Assembly: GCA_913058255.1 (NCBI GenBank)
Contig: CAJXQU010000011.1
Coordinates: forward strand, 1-64,000
Reading direction: 5' to 3'
From: an uncultured Pseudomonadota bacterium
GTDB lineage: Bacteria > Pseudomonadota > Gammaproteobacteria > CAJXQU01
DNA: 64,000 nt
In this document: in pieces, positions 39,053 to 48,356 of the stretch
How the letters are laid out: each line of letters begins with the position of its first letter
How positions within the stretch are numbered: the stretch's first letter is position 1
The notes under the pieces: model-generated
The model's input: only the letters and a program-made list of their open reading frames with translations
The model's database searches: none
Told to the model about the DNA's origin: nothing
Translations under genes and position numbers: made by a program

Positions 39053-40012
39053 ATGTCTTTGAACTTTCTTGATTTCGAACAACCGATAGCTGACTTAGAA
39101 GCTAAAATTGAAGAATTACGTTTTCTTGGGGATGACTCTGAGATAGATATAAATGATGAGATTGCACGTCTTAAGGTTCATTCAAAAGAACTAACGGAAT
39201 CGATATTCTCAAACTTGACCTCAGTACAGATTTCTAAATTAGCGAGACATCCTAAGCGCCCATATACACTCGACTATATCGAACATATATTTACAAATTT
39301 TGAAGAGTTACATGGTGATCGTCAATATGCCGATGATGCTGCTTTAGTTTGTGGACTGGCAAGATTAGATGGTCAAGCGGTAGCTATCATTGGCCATCAG
39401 AAAGGGCGGAACACCAAGGAAAATATACATCGAAATTTTGGTATGCCACGACCAGAAGGTTATAGAAAAGCACTTCGGATCATGAAAATGGCAGCAAAAT
39501 TTAAAATCCCTCTTTTAACTTTTATCGACACACCCGGGGCTTATCCAGGCATTGGTGCTGAAGAACGAGGTCAAAGTGAAGCGATCGCGAAGAATCTGTT
39601 CGTTATGTCTCGCCTAGGCACTCCCATTGTTTCCATTGTTATAGGTGAAGGTGGTTCAGGTGGTGCATTAGCGATAGGCGTGGCGGATAAAACCTTAATG
39701 CTTGAATACAGTACCTATTCGGTAATTTCACCTGAAGGTTGCGCGAGTATTTTATGGAAGAGTGCTGACAAGGCTGAAAAAGCGGCTGAAGCGATGGGGA
39801 TCACTTCAGACAGGCTGTTTGAGCTAGGTTTAATTAATGAAGTTGTTAAAGAACCTTTAGGTGGATCACATCGCGATCATGTAGCAGCAGCAATGAATCT
39901 AAAAGAGCATATTAAAGCGTCTCTTGCAGAAATCACCGATATAGATATTGATGACTTACTGGAGAGTCGTTATGAAAAAATTATTGGAGCCGGACATTTC
40001 GTTACGAATTGA
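39053..40012 (+). CDS. accA: Acetyl-CoA carboxylase carboxyltransferase subunit alpha
   Basis: Forms malonyl-CoA with AccD, feeding FabZ/LpxA upstream in the same block. 319 residues. Crotonase-fold signatures: [42 protein letters not shown] and [15 protein letters not shown] (oxyanion and CoA binding). Coiled-coil N-terminus for AccD contact. Confidence 0.98.
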   Translation: MSLNFLDFEQPIADLEAKIEELRFLGDDSEIDINDEIARLKVHSKELTESIFSNLTSVQISKLARHPKRPYTLDYIEHIFTNFEELHGDRQYADDAALVCGLARLDGQAVAIIGHQKGRNTKENIHRNFGMPRPEGYRKALRIMKMAAKFKIPLLTFIDTPGAYPGIGAEERGQSEAIAKNLFVMSRLGTPIVSIVIGEGGSGGALAIGVADKTLMLEYSTYSVISPEGCASILWKSADKAEKAAEAMGITSDRLFELGLINEVVKEPLGGSHRDHVAAAMNLKEHIKASLAEITDIDIDDLLESRYEKIIGAGHFVTN

Positions 40013-40021
40013 TCTGTATGA

Positions 40022-41353
40022 ATGTTATTTACTGCTGAATACCTTCATCAACGATTAGCATTACTGCCTAAAGCTAAACGATATCTTGTTGGATTCAGTG
40101 GAGGGTTGGATTCTCAGGTTCTCCTGCATGCCATCACTGAGCTGGAATTAAAAATCCCAATCCTCGCTGTTCATATAAACCACTCTATTCAAGATGAGTC
40201 TGATCAATGGCAAGCTGACTGTGAGTCTACTGCGAAAGGTTTAAAGGTAGATTTCTTCAGTCAAAAAGTTGATGGTATGAATCCTCGTGGTGAAAGTCCT
40301 GAGGCATGGGCGCGTACTAAACGCTATGAAGCCTTTACTAGCATGATGATAGCTGGTGATATTCTTCTTCTCGCTCATCATCAAGACGATCAAATTGAAA
40401 CCTTTTTTTTACAGCTTCTGCGTGGTTCAGGACCCAGCGGGCTTGCCGCTATGTCATCTGAGATGGCTTTTGCAGAAGGTTTCATCGGACGGCCATTGCT
40501 TCTTGATATTGGACGCGAAGATCTAGAGGCTTATGCACAAATGAATGGCCTTCAGTGGGTAGAAGATCCGAGTAATCAGGACTCGCGGTATGATAGAAAT
40601 TATCTGCGGCATCAAGTCCTGCCACTACTCAAGCAACGTTGGCCTAGTTATACAAAAAACATAAGTCGTTCGATTGACTTGCAGTCTGATGCTTGTCTTG
40701 TGATTAATGCATCTGCAGTAGCGGACTATCAGCTGGTTGTTGATCAGAATAATTCATTATCAGTCAAAAAATTATTGGCATTTAGTGATCTACGAATACG
40801 TAATATTATCCGTTACTGGATCCGTGAATCAGGTTTCCAGCTTCCTTCAACACAAAAGCTACGGCAGGTGATAGATACGATACTAACGGCAGCTGAAGAT
40901 CGCAACCCATGTGTTGCTTGGATAGGAATTGAAGTGCGCCGTTATCGCGATCAATTGATCCTTATGACCCCACTTTGTAAGCATGAATCTAACGCTCGTT
41001 TTGTCTTTGATATTGATCATGTTTTAAAGCTACCAACAGGTCATTTGATGGCAAAGAAAGTGAAAGGGAATGGCTTTAAGCTAGGCTTGGAATCTCTTCA
41101 GGTTAGATTCCGCCAAGGTGGTGAGAAACTGATACCGGCAGGAAAGAAACACAGAGTTAGTTTGAAAAAATATCTGCAAAGTCAAGGTGTCCCACCTTGG
41201 TTACGTGATCGTATTCCCTTGGTTTATAGCGAAGATCGACTTGTTGCTGTTGCAGATATGTGTGTTGCCGAAGGCTTCTCGGTAGAAGGTGAGAATGAGG
41301 GTTGGTTGTTAGATTGGCAAGAAAAAGAGCCTGTTCAAACGAAGCCGTACTAA
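40022..41353 (+). CDS. tilS: tRNA(Ile)-lysidine synthase TilS
   Basis: Attaches lysine to C34 of tRNA-Ile(CAU) with ATP. 443 residues. PP-loop SGGLDS at 26-31, HINHSIQDES, HHQDDQIETFFLQLLRGSG and EDPSNQDSRYDRNYLRH are all intact; a C-terminal TilS domain follows. Starts 9 bp after accA; end of the rightward block. Confidence 0.97.
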   Translation: MLFTAEYLHQRLALLPKAKRYLVGFSGGLDSQVLLHAITELELKIPILAVHINHSIQDESDQWQADCESTAKGLKVDFFSQKVDGMNPRGESPEAWARTKRYEAFTSMMIAGDILLLAHHQDDQIETFFLQLLRGSGPSGLAAMSSEMAFAEGFIGRPLLLDIGREDLEAYAQMNGLQWVEDPSNQDSRYDRNYLRHQVLPLLKQRWPSYTKNISRSIDLQSDACLVINASAVADYQLVVDQNNSLSVKKLLAFSDLRIRNIIRYWIRESGFQLPSTQKLRQVIDTILTAAEDRNPCVAWIGIEVRRYRDQLILMTPLCKHESNARFVFDIDHVLKLPTGHLMAKKVKGNGFKLGLESLQVRFRQGGEKLIPAGKKHRVSLKKYLQSQGVPPWLRDRIPLVYSEDRLVAVADMCVAEGFSVEGENEGWLLDWQEKEPVQTKPY

Positions 41354-41377
41354 AGCTACCGGTAGGAACTAATAAGA

Positions 41378-42976
41378 TTAACTAAGCTTCTTATCCAAAA
41401 TAAATTTTAAACGTACGTCGCCAATATCAACTTTATCCTGATCTTTTATTAACCCTGTCGAAATTTTCGTGTTGTTGATATAGACGCCATTGAGTGAATC
41501 TAAATCTGTTACTGTGAAGCTGCCATCACGGTTACGTTTAAATTCGGCATGATTCCTTGAAACCGATGAGTGCTCAAGAAAGAGGTCTTTCTCCTTGACT
41601 CGTCCAACTTTCCAAGGCGTTCCGTAGATGGGGTAATAAAGGGAATCCTCACTTAAGGAGACGAGGTAAGCTAGAGGTTTGCTATCATCCAATTCCTCAA
41701 TAATGGTTTGTGGCGTTTTCTTTCTGGTCAAGAGGTATATCAGTAAGCTGATAAGGAAAAGGGCACCAACAATAAATGGAATGTAATCAAGGTAAGCAAA
41801 ACCCTGAAAGATAGAGAGGATATTTGAAGGTTGCTCTTCTAGCTGCTTATAAGGAATGCTGCGATCTTCTATTGGGGCTTGATGAGCTTCTTCTTGATGA
41901 ATCTCAGCGACTTCAAGCTCCGAGTGTTGTTCTTCCTTAATAGCGCTTTCTTCGGCTTCCTCATCAGCTTCTTGACGATGAATATCGATTTCGACAGAAC
42001 CATTGTCTGTGAGCAGTGCACCGATAGCATTACTGTCTGCTGAGAGTTCCAATGGCAATTTTACGGTGATTTTTTTCCTGCTGGTATCAAAAACCAACAT
42101 AGCCACTTGTGCACCTTTTAGTTCACCAGACAGCACCGGTTCGAGATCAAGCGTTAAAATGCCACCATTATCGATTGCTGCAAAAGGATCGGATAGAAAT
42201 TCTTCTGGTAGCTCTAAGTCGCCAGTTGAAGCTTGGAAGAAGCTACCACCGGAATCAGTCGATAGACTATGTAATGTTTGCGAGTCTTCAGTAGATTCGT
42301 TGGAATCTGGATAGGCTATTGAGATGATGCGAACATTGGCAGCATTGGCCGCATTAATCACATCGTTGTGATAAACGGCTTGGTCATCAGATTTGCCGCT
42401 TGAAAACAAATACACCGCTTTTCGATTTGATTGACTGGCTTTAAGGAGCTCTAAGGCATCGAGAATATTCTGATAAAGCTCAGTCGGTTGCTCTGTTTCA
42501 ATAATGTCTTCGACAGCATTGATAATTTCTTCAGGGTTGCTACCAAGCGGTTTTACAATTTTTAGACTTGTATCAAATGTCGCTAAACCGATCTCTTGAT
42601 AAGGCAATGCATGCTGTGCAAGAGTCGTAGCATGGTTTTTAATCTGTTGAATTTGTTCAATATTTTCGGCTTTACTGCGATCGATTAATAAAAGAATACT
42701 GGTCGTACTGTTTTCGAATGGATAGGTTTTTATATCTAGGATTGGAAGCTCTGTTTTGTCGAGTGTTGCTGATATTTTTTTTGTTATATCTGGCTCGATA
42801 AAGCGATATGCGCATTCAATGGTGTGCCCACTCTCTGGCTGGTCACATGAAAACTCTATATCCGGCGTCAATACTTGAGCATGTTCAGCCAAGCTATTTT
42901 GGAGCGGCATGGAAAGAAACGTCAAGCTCAAAAATAAGCTTTCTGTGAGTCTTTTATATGTCATTTTTAGTTTCAT
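41378..42976 (-). CDS. VWA-transmembrane-FHA protein
   Basis: 532 residues. Signal peptide or signal anchor to about residue 30. A von Willebrand A domain (about 92-270) begins LLLIDRSKA: the MIDAS DxSxS is degenerate, the third position being Ala103 instead of Ser. A Glu-rich linker (about 336-375) precedes one membrane helix (about 399-417), and a cytoplasmic FHA domain (about 445-525) has Gly458-Arg459, SSVSRNH (480-486) and Asn506-Gly507, the residues that bind phosphothreonine. So a periplasmic sensor/adhesion domain is wired to a cytoplasmic phosphopeptide reader. Last gene of the leftward cluster with the channel-like proteins. Confidence 0.85.
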   Translation of the reverse strand: MKLKMTYKRLTESLFLSLTFLSMPLQNSLAEHAQVLTPDIEFSCDQPESGHTIECAYRFIEPDITKKISATLDKTELPILDIKTYPFENSTTSILLLIDRSKAENIEQIQQIKNHATTLAQHALPYQEIGLATFDTSLKIVKPLGSNPEEIINAVEDIIETEQPTELYQNILDALELLKASQSNRKAVYLFSSGKSDDQAVYHNDVINAANAANVRIISIAYPDSNESTEDSQTLHSLSTDSGGSFFQASTGDLELPEEFLSDPFAAIDNGGILTLDLEPVLSGELKGAQVAMLVFDTSRKKITVKLPLELSADSNAIGALLTDNGSVEIDIHRQEADEEAEESAIKEEQHSELEVAEIHQEEAHQAPIEDRSIPYKQLEEQPSNILSIFQGFAYLDYIPFIVGALFLISLLIYLLTRKKTPQTIIEELDDSKPLAYLVSLSEDSLYYPIYGTPWKVGRVKEKDLFLEHSSVSRNHAEFKRNRDGSFTVTDLDSLNGVYINNTKISTGLIKDQDKVDIGDVRLKFILDKKLS

Positions 42977-43144
42977 CTAAAGAGAAAAATTATCGTCAAC
43001 TGGATGCATTTTGCACGATAGTAGAAGACTATGAAAGGTTTGTTTCAACTAGATTGTGAGCAATGTTTTGGTATCTGACATAAATTAATGATATTGAAAC
43101 ATGCCGATACAGAATGTAATGAATAACGCATTGTGGCTAAAGCG

Positions 43145-43666
43145 TTACTTTTCGGGAAATAAAGGGTCCGGCATATCAAAAAATTCTAGGTTAACGCTGA
43201 CTTGACCACCTTGTGAATTATCTTTTACCTCACCAACGGGCCTGTCATCTTCTGTTATCTCACCTAACTGTGGTAGCTTTTTATTAAGTTTTGCTTTCGC
43301 GTCAACGACCTTTTTATGCAAACTATTAGTAAAAGTTAGGCTGTACGCTCGAGGCTTTTTAGCGTTATTTCCGGGAGTCATATCGGTGATCCATAAGTAG
43401 ACTGCTCCGTCTGTGCCATCAATTTTGTTGGGCTCTTCAACGTGAGCGGAGATCAAACGGAAGCGTTCTGGCAGATTGGAACTTTTCGTTGGCCAGCCAA
43501 GTAACGGCGGGAAGGAGAAATAACTGACCAGGTAAAACAATGAAACCAATACAATCGCACTAGCTTTGACCGGCCAAGACCAATTTGAATAGAGGTTGAG
43601 GCTAAGTAATAGTACAGCCAATAGCACAAAGGCGATGAGTATTCCTGCGATGCTTAAGCTGATCAT
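43145..43666 (-). CDS. Hypothetical two-helix membrane protein
   Basis: 173 residues, family not recognised. Two hydrophobic segments at about 4-25 and 35-53 place a C-terminal domain of about 115 residues on one side of the membrane. That domain has a beta-rich start (FRLISAHVEEP...AVYLWITDMT) and a proline/charge-rich end. It sits 52 bp after the ExbD-like gene and 168 bp before the VWA-FHA gene, all leftward, so it is probably a component of the same membrane assembly. Confidence 0.75.
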   Translation of the reverse strand: MISLSIAGILIAFVLLAVLLLSLNLYSNWSWPVKASAIVLVSLFYLVSYFSFPPLLGWPTKSSNLPERFRLISAHVEEPNKIDGTDGAVYLWITDMTPGNNAKKPRAYSLTFTNSLHKKVVDAKAKLNKKLPQLGEITEDDRPVGEVKDNSQGGQVSVNLEFFDMPDPLFPEK

Positions 43667-43718
43667 TATCTATCTCCAAAATATTTTCTATGATTAAATT
43701 ATGCTTTTAAATGTGCTC

Positions 43719-44330
43719 TTAACTATTGATGACGAGTTGTTTGTAGAGATGATTTATATCAGAGACTTTTCCATCTGAGTTAATCTCAAACCTGACAGCG
43801 GTTTTCTCGTCTCCAGCTTTTTCAAGAATATGGGTGCCGTAATAAACGATCTCTAATGCCGGATTTACCTTGGCCAGTTTAACCTTGACCTCAACAGGTT
43901 GATCGGTCTCGGATGCATAATATTGAATATTAACAATATATTCGCCAGGAACGACGCCACGGATAGTGACGACTTCTTGGTTGAGAGGATTTGAAATTTC
44001 TTCACCATTGATCGTGATCATGTCATTCGCGACACCACGATCATCTCTATCTAGATGAATGAGTCCGGCTTCACGGTTTCTGAACCAGATCAAATTGCCT
44101 TTTGGATCTTCAACCCAAGTATCGACATCATCAGGGATTTCATCGGGCCAAGTGATGGTTATTATATATTCGGCTTTGGGGTCAATAATGCCTTTTTTTG
44201 CTACCGGATTCATAAACATGATGGCGACGACAAATAGAAAGGTAAAGCCGAGTAGGGCGTTGAATAACAGATCCGTAAAGGGATCGGATGTGTAGCGTTG
44301 TTTTGCTTTTTGACTCCAAGAACTCGCCAT
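43719..44330 (-). CDS. ExbD/TolR-like anchor with YfaP-like periplasmic domain
   Basis: 203 residues. A short basic cytoplasmic N-terminus (1-15) leads to SDPFTDLLFNALLGFTF: Asp20 at the start of the single membrane helix (about 20-41) is placed as the proton-carrying Asp in TolR/ExbD/MotB. The periplasmic part resembles the YfaP/DUF2135-type domain: DDVDTWVEDPKGNLIWFRN (77-95) and LDRDDRG. Classical ExbD C-terminal domains are different, so this is a stator-like partner with a swapped outer domain. Its ATG is 2 bp after the stop of the MotA/TolQ-like gene. Confidence 0.75.
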   Translation of the reverse strand: MASSWSQKAKQRYTSDPFTDLLFNALLGFTFLFVVAIMFMNPVAKKGIIDPKAEYIITITWPDEIPDDVDTWVEDPKGNLIWFRNREAGLIHLDRDDRGVANDMITINGEEISNPLNQEVVTIRGVVPGEYIVNIQYYASETDQPVEVKVKLAKVNPALEIVYYGTHILEKAGDEKTAVRFEINSDGKVSDINHLYKQLVINS

Positions 44331-44332
44331 GA

Positions 44333-45088
44333 CTAGCTTTGTGATACGGCGAGGTTAGGGAGAATATGAACTTCGGCAGTATGGATGGCTGTGTGCATTA
44401 GATCATCGGCTCCACGATCAAGCATTTGATACTGCATGGCGAGTAATAGGCTTCCGGTCACACCTGTTAAGGTTGTATATAGAGCAGTACCCATTCCAGA
44501 GCTCATTTGTTGCATGACTTTCTGCATAGCGTTGAGATCAAGGTTGGCCGTGTCTGCTACTGAACCGAGCATCAATATGAAACCAACGATGGTTCCTAAT
44601 AAACCAAGTTTTATCATCGCATCAACAAAAAACCAACCATATTCATGGCTGGACTTGAGCTTGTCGCTGTAAATTTCTGCGAGTGCTGTGCTGCGAGTAT
44701 TGTCTTCTTTACTATCATTTGAAGCGGTAGTTGCTGTGACAGTATCAATGAGAAAATCAGTTATAAAGCTAGTAGAAATATAGGTTTGCTTACCTAACCT
44801 AAGCCTTGTTCTATCTAAATGGACACTAGAATGTTGATGATGTTTGATTAGGCGGGTAGTTTTATCAGCGATCAAAAGTTGTGATGAAACCTGCCATGCT
44901 CTAATAGCGCAATGAAGGCTACCTAATGTATAAATAAGGCAAATTGCAATTGAAATTTTACTTTTATCGTTGGTAAATAAGGTATGAAAAAAACCTTGAT
45001 GCCAGACGATAACGATGCTGGTAGTAATAACGCCTGTTAGGATTAGCCAGTTAAGAAAAAGGTGGTGATCGTGCTTTTTCATCATCAT
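44333..45088 (-). CDS. MotA/TolQ/ExbB proton channel family protein
   Basis: 251 residues from the ATG at 45088 (MMMKKHDHH; the two following Met codons are equally possible). A longer frame back to 45244 would overlap the upstream lipoprotein gene and add a non-membrane leader, so I reject it. Membrane segments near 9-29, 44-62, 158-180 and 198-218. The MotA_ExbB core is clear in the C-terminal half: IKLGLLGTIVGFILMLGSV (159-177) and SGMGTALYTTLTGVTGSLLL (197-216). It should form the pentameric ring around the ExbD-like helix encoded next. Confidence 0.85.
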   Translation of the reverse strand: MMMKKHDHHLFLNWLILTGVITTSIVIVWHQGFFHTLFTNDKSKISIAICLIYTLGSLHCAIRAWQVSSQLLIADKTTRLIKHHQHSSVHLDRTRLRLGKQTYISTSFITDFLIDTVTATTASNDSKEDNTRSTALAEIYSDKLKSSHEYGWFFVDAMIKLGLLGTIVGFILMLGSVADTANLDLNAMQKVMQQMSSGMGTALYTTLTGVTGSLLLAMQYQMLDRGADDLMHTAIHTAEVHILPNLAVSQS

Positions 45089-45197
45089 TATTTTGATCAG
45101 TTTATTTAATAGCTTGAAAAAAAGTATACATGCCCTATTAGGAGTTTCCCAATTAACAAGCTTTATAGGAATTATTCGCGTCTTTCTGCAGGCATAA

Positions 45198-45668
45198 TCA
45201 TAATGCCACGGCATTTTCTTCCAACACGTAATCAACAATTTCACGAAGTGTTTTGTTCATTTTTCGGGAGAACTCATTAACGCGGGGATCTTTGTGGTTG
45301 GTCGGGAGTAAGATCAAGCTGATAATGACGGCATTATCTTGCTCATGAATGGTGACACGGCAAGGCATCTGGGCAATAAAGCCAGGATCAATGTCTAAGA
45401 CTTCTCTGGCGATATCCAATGAGCAAAAATGGATAACTTCGATCTCAGGATAATTTTCAAAACCTCTTTCTCGCAGGCCTTTGCCGACAGTATTTCTACC
45501 GGTGATGCGGAAGTTTTTTTCAGTAATGGCAAAATCTAACTCTTGAATAACATTTGAAAAAGTTTTTTCAGTTTTAAAACGCTCAATAAGGGGAGAAGGC
45601 TCAGTTTTTTTTTCAGTACAAGCGAAGACTAATAGGCAAAGTAGTAGGGATATGATTATTTTTTTCAT
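45198..45668 (-). CDS. DUF302-domain lipoprotein
   Basis: 156 residues. The lipoprotein signal ends in LVFAC with Cys17. The DUF302 fold covers about 35-150: TFSNVIQELDFAITEKNFRITGRNTVG and the central VIHFCSLDIAREVLDIDPGFIAQMPCRVTIHE with two Cys. DUF302 proteins are poorly characterised and are placed in the periplasm. It lies 110 bp upstream of the channel gene in the same direction and may share its transcript. Confidence 0.85.
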   Translation of the reverse strand: MKKIIISLLLCLLVFACTEKKTEPSPLIERFKTEKTFSNVIQELDFAITEKNFRITGRNTVGKGLRERGFENYPEIEVIHFCSLDIAREVLDIDPGFIAQMPCRVTIHEQDNAVIISLILLPTNHKDPRVNEFSRKMNKTLREIVDYVLEENAVAL

Positions 45669-45714
45669 TGTTTTTTATTGTCTAAATAAACATAAGTACA
45701 GAATATTAATAATG

Positions 45715-46308
45715 TTAATCAAAAATAAGCACTGTTGTCCCAATCTTAACGAATCTACGTAATTCTTCAATTTCTTTATTTCTCATAGCGATGCAGCCTT
45801 TTGTCCAGTTTTCATCTTTATGTAAGGCTAGCCGATCTTCTGTTTCATTACCGATCCCATGAATGCCGATGGCACCACCAAGATCGGTATCTTGGTCGGG
45901 CATTCGATTGCGTTTTAATGAGTTAATCATCATTCCAAACTCATCTTTATTAATGGTTTCGTGTTTTAAGCCATCAAGTGCATCCTTGGCATTGGGATAA
46001 TTTAACTGCATAAAAACATGGAAACGACTATCGTCTTTGAAATACATAATCTGATAAACACCGGTTGGCGTTTTTTTATCACCGCGGTGGGTTTTATTAC
46101 CGACTCCTCCGCTTCCACTTGCGATACGGTAGGTTTTTCTTAATACGTGGTTCTTTTTTATCAGCATGACACGATCAGACTTATGGATCTCTACAGTATA
46201 GCTTCCTGCGGCAAAACTATGGCTACTAACTAATAACATGAGGGAAAGAGCACTAAGTATGCGTAGGCAGATTTTAGAACGTCTGTAGTGTTGTTTACTT
46301 GACTTCAT
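45715..46308 (-). CDS. L,D-transpeptidase family protein (YkuD fold)
   Basis: 197 residues from the ATG at 46308, which gives a signal peptide (MKSSKQHYRRSK...SSHSFA|AGSY); a start at 46377 would add 23 residues before it. The YkuD domain has KTPTGVYQI, the HGIG motif in IGIHGIGNE and the catalytic Cys in WTKGCIAMRN. Such enzymes form 3-3 cross-links in peptidoglycan or attach or remove lipoproteins. Divergent from cytochrome b561. Confidence 0.88.
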   Translation of the reverse strand: MKSSKQHYRRSKICLRILSALSLMLLVSSHSFAAGSYTVEIHKSDRVMLIKKNHVLRKTYRIASGSGGVGNKTHRGDKKTPTGVYQIMYFKDDSRFHVFMQLNYPNAKDALDGLKHETINKDEFGMMINSLKRNRMPDQDTDLGGAIGIHGIGNETEDRLALHKDENWTKGCIAMRNKEIEELRRFVKIGTTVLIFD

Positions 46309-46436
46309 GGAGTGGGTAGCAACCTTAAACAAATTTTCGAGAAATATTATTATATTTTTTGATTTATACTGTTTCATAATTTTAGTTTGAAATTTTAATG
46401 CGATGTGCTCATAGAAGCTACATAAAAAAGGAAGCT

Positions 46437-46979
46437 ATGGAAAATAAAGTAGAAAAATACACACTCCCAGCGATCGGTCTGCACTGGGTTATAGCAATAT
46501 TGATTATTGTTCTCTTCGCAATGGGGCTATACATGGTTGAACTACCCGAAAATGTGGTGCCTTCTGTGCGAAAACCTTGGTTCGAGTGGCATAAAACTAT
46601 CGGACTCTTAGTCTTCTTATTGCTGTTAGTCAGAGTTTTATGGCGCATAACGCATCAGCCGCCAGAACTGCCAGATACAATGACGGCGGTACAAAAAAGT
46701 TTTGTGAATGTAGTGCATAAACTATTTTATGTTTCAATGATTATTCAACCGGTTAGTGGCTATTTATCATCTTCTTTCAGTGGTTATAAAACTAAATTCT
46801 TTGGTCTCCCCTTGCCTCAGTGGGGTTGGAAAGATGAACACTATAATCATTTTTTCGGGGAGATACATGAGATTAGTGCAATCATCTTGGCAGGATTTAT
46901 CCTGATCCATCTAGCTGGGATTGTCTCACACAAACTAAAAGGTAATAGTCAAAGCATCATGCAGCGAATGTTGCCATAA
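46437..46979 (+). CDS. Cytochrome b561 family protein (CybB-like)
   Basis: 180 residues from the ATG at 46437, which has AAGGAAG upstream; the in-frame start at 46398 lacks one. Four membrane helices with likely haem ligands His16 (GLHW), His52 (EWHKTIG), His144 and His158 (LIHLAG). Family members carry two b haems and transfer electrons between quinol and periplasmic acceptors such as superoxide; the exact partner is unknown. Confidence 0.9.
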   Translation: MENKVEKYTLPAIGLHWVIAILIIVLFAMGLYMVELPENVVPSVRKPWFEWHKTIGLLVFLLLLVRVLWRITHQPPELPDTMTAVQKSFVNVVHKLFYVSMIIQPVSGYLSSSFSGYKTKFFGLPLPQWGWKDEHYNHFFGEIHEISAIILAGFILIHLAGIVSHKLKGNSQSIMQRMLP

Positions 46980-47024
46980 ACTGAATCATAGACTAGTTGA
47001 AAAGAAGCTTCTTACGGTTTAGTT

Positions 47025-48317
47025 TTATTCGGAAATTTCTTGTTTCTGATGCATTACTCGCCAGATCCTGCCTTGAACTGAGTCGGCAATATAGAGCGAT
47101 CCATCTGGTCCTTGAGCCAACCCCACGGGGCGAAACTCTGCATCTTCCGGTGCTTTAATCGCATCAGCCCCACTAAAACCATCGGCAAAAACCTGACTAT
47201 TTCCCGTCGGCAAGCCATCTTTGAAAGGTACGTAAACGACTTGATAGCCCACCTGTTCAAACGGGCCACGGTTATAAGAGCCATGAAATGCGATAAAAGC
47301 ACCATTTTGATATTGTAGCGGGAACTGCTGGCCTGAATAGAAGGTTAAATCGTTCGGACTATAATGCGCAGGAAAGGCAAAAATTGGATCTTTATAGTCG
47401 CTGCAGATGCCAGATTGTTGGCCATCACCACCGTACTCTGGTGCTAAAACATTTTGGTTCTTATTGGGATCATAGTAACAATATGGCCAGCTAAATTTAT
47501 CATCTTGCTCAATTTTTAAGAATTCTTCAGCAGGCAGTTCAGCGCCTTGTTGGGCTTCATATATATCAGGCCATAAATCGTGAAGGCCATCACGGCCATG
47601 TTGAACGGCATATAAAGTCTCATTCAACGAATTCCAACTGATTGCGTAGGTATTACGGATACCTGAGGCGTATTTTACACCATCAGTGGCAAAGTCTTGG
47701 TTGGTGTATTGTGTATCAAAACGCCAGATAGCCGCTTGCTGAACCAGCTGAGGACAAGGCGTTAGCCCAGGTGAACCGACTGCCAACTCTTCTCGCTGGC
47801 AAGCATTGGAAGGTGATCCAACATTGACATAGATTAATCCGTCTGGAGTAATAGCAAAGGTTTTTCCTGCATGGACTTTTTGATCAGGGAAATTATCAAT
47901 AACGACTTCTGCAGTATCATGAGGGAGTAATTTTGTCTCATCCAAACGATGTCTGAGGATCCTTTTATTAGCTCCGAAATAAAGGAAATTATTATGCACA
48001 GCTATCCCTAAAGCGGGTTCATCACCAAACTCTTCAACACGATCGGCTTTACCATCACCATCGAGATCACGAATAGCGACAAGTCCTCCTAACTTCAGCC
48101 TGCGATTGCGGCGAGAACCATAAATATCGCCACTTTCAGTGACAACGATATGCCGGAGAAAACTAATATGATCAGCAACCACTAACGCGCAAAAACCTTC
48201 TGGTAAGGTTAAGCCTCCATTGTCGGCATCACACTTAACCTGTGAGATTTCCGCTGTCGGAGTTTCTTCGCAGCCAGATAAAAATATTAAAAGAAAGATA
48301 AGAAATCTTATTTTCAT
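47025..48317 (-). CDS. PQQ-dependent sugar (sorbosone) dehydrogenase-like lipoprotein
   Basis: 430 residues from the ATG at 48317, which puts the lipobox LSGC (Cys16) right after a basic, hydrophobic signal; an ATG at 48341 adds 8 residues. The mature part is a six-bladed beta propeller of the GSDH/sorbosone dehydrogenase family: RHIVVTESGDIYGSRRN, NVGSPSNACQ, GIRNTYAISWN, and AEFRPVGLAQGPDGSLYIADS. PQQ and calcium ligands cannot be verified from sequence alone. Divergent from the histidine kinase. Confidence 0.82.
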   Translation of the reverse strand: MKIRFLIFLLIFLSGCEETPTAEISQVKCDADNGGLTLPEGFCALVVADHISFLRHIVVTESGDIYGSRRNRRLKLGGLVAIRDLDGDGKADRVEEFGDEPALGIAVHNNFLYFGANKRILRHRLDETKLLPHDTAEVVIDNFPDQKVHAGKTFAITPDGLIYVNVGSPSNACQREELAVGSPGLTPCPQLVQQAAIWRFDTQYTNQDFATDGVKYASGIRNTYAISWNSLNETLYAVQHGRDGLHDLWPDIYEAQQGAELPAEEFLKIEQDDKFSWPYCYYDPNKNQNVLAPEYGGDGQQSGICSDYKDPIFAFPAHYSPNDLTFYSGQQFPLQYQNGAFIAFHGSYNRGPFEQVGYQVVYVPFKDGLPTGNSQVFADGFSGADAIKAPEDAEFRPVGLAQGPDGSLYIADSVQGRIWRVMHQKQEISE

Positions 48318-48356
48318 AGGCTCATATAGTATCATGCCCAAAAAGACTTTAGCTTG

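Noticed and set aside
45089-45244. N-terminal extension of the MotA/TolQ-like protein
   Set aside because: Overlaps the end of the DUF302 gene and contributes a non-conserved, Cys-rich leader.
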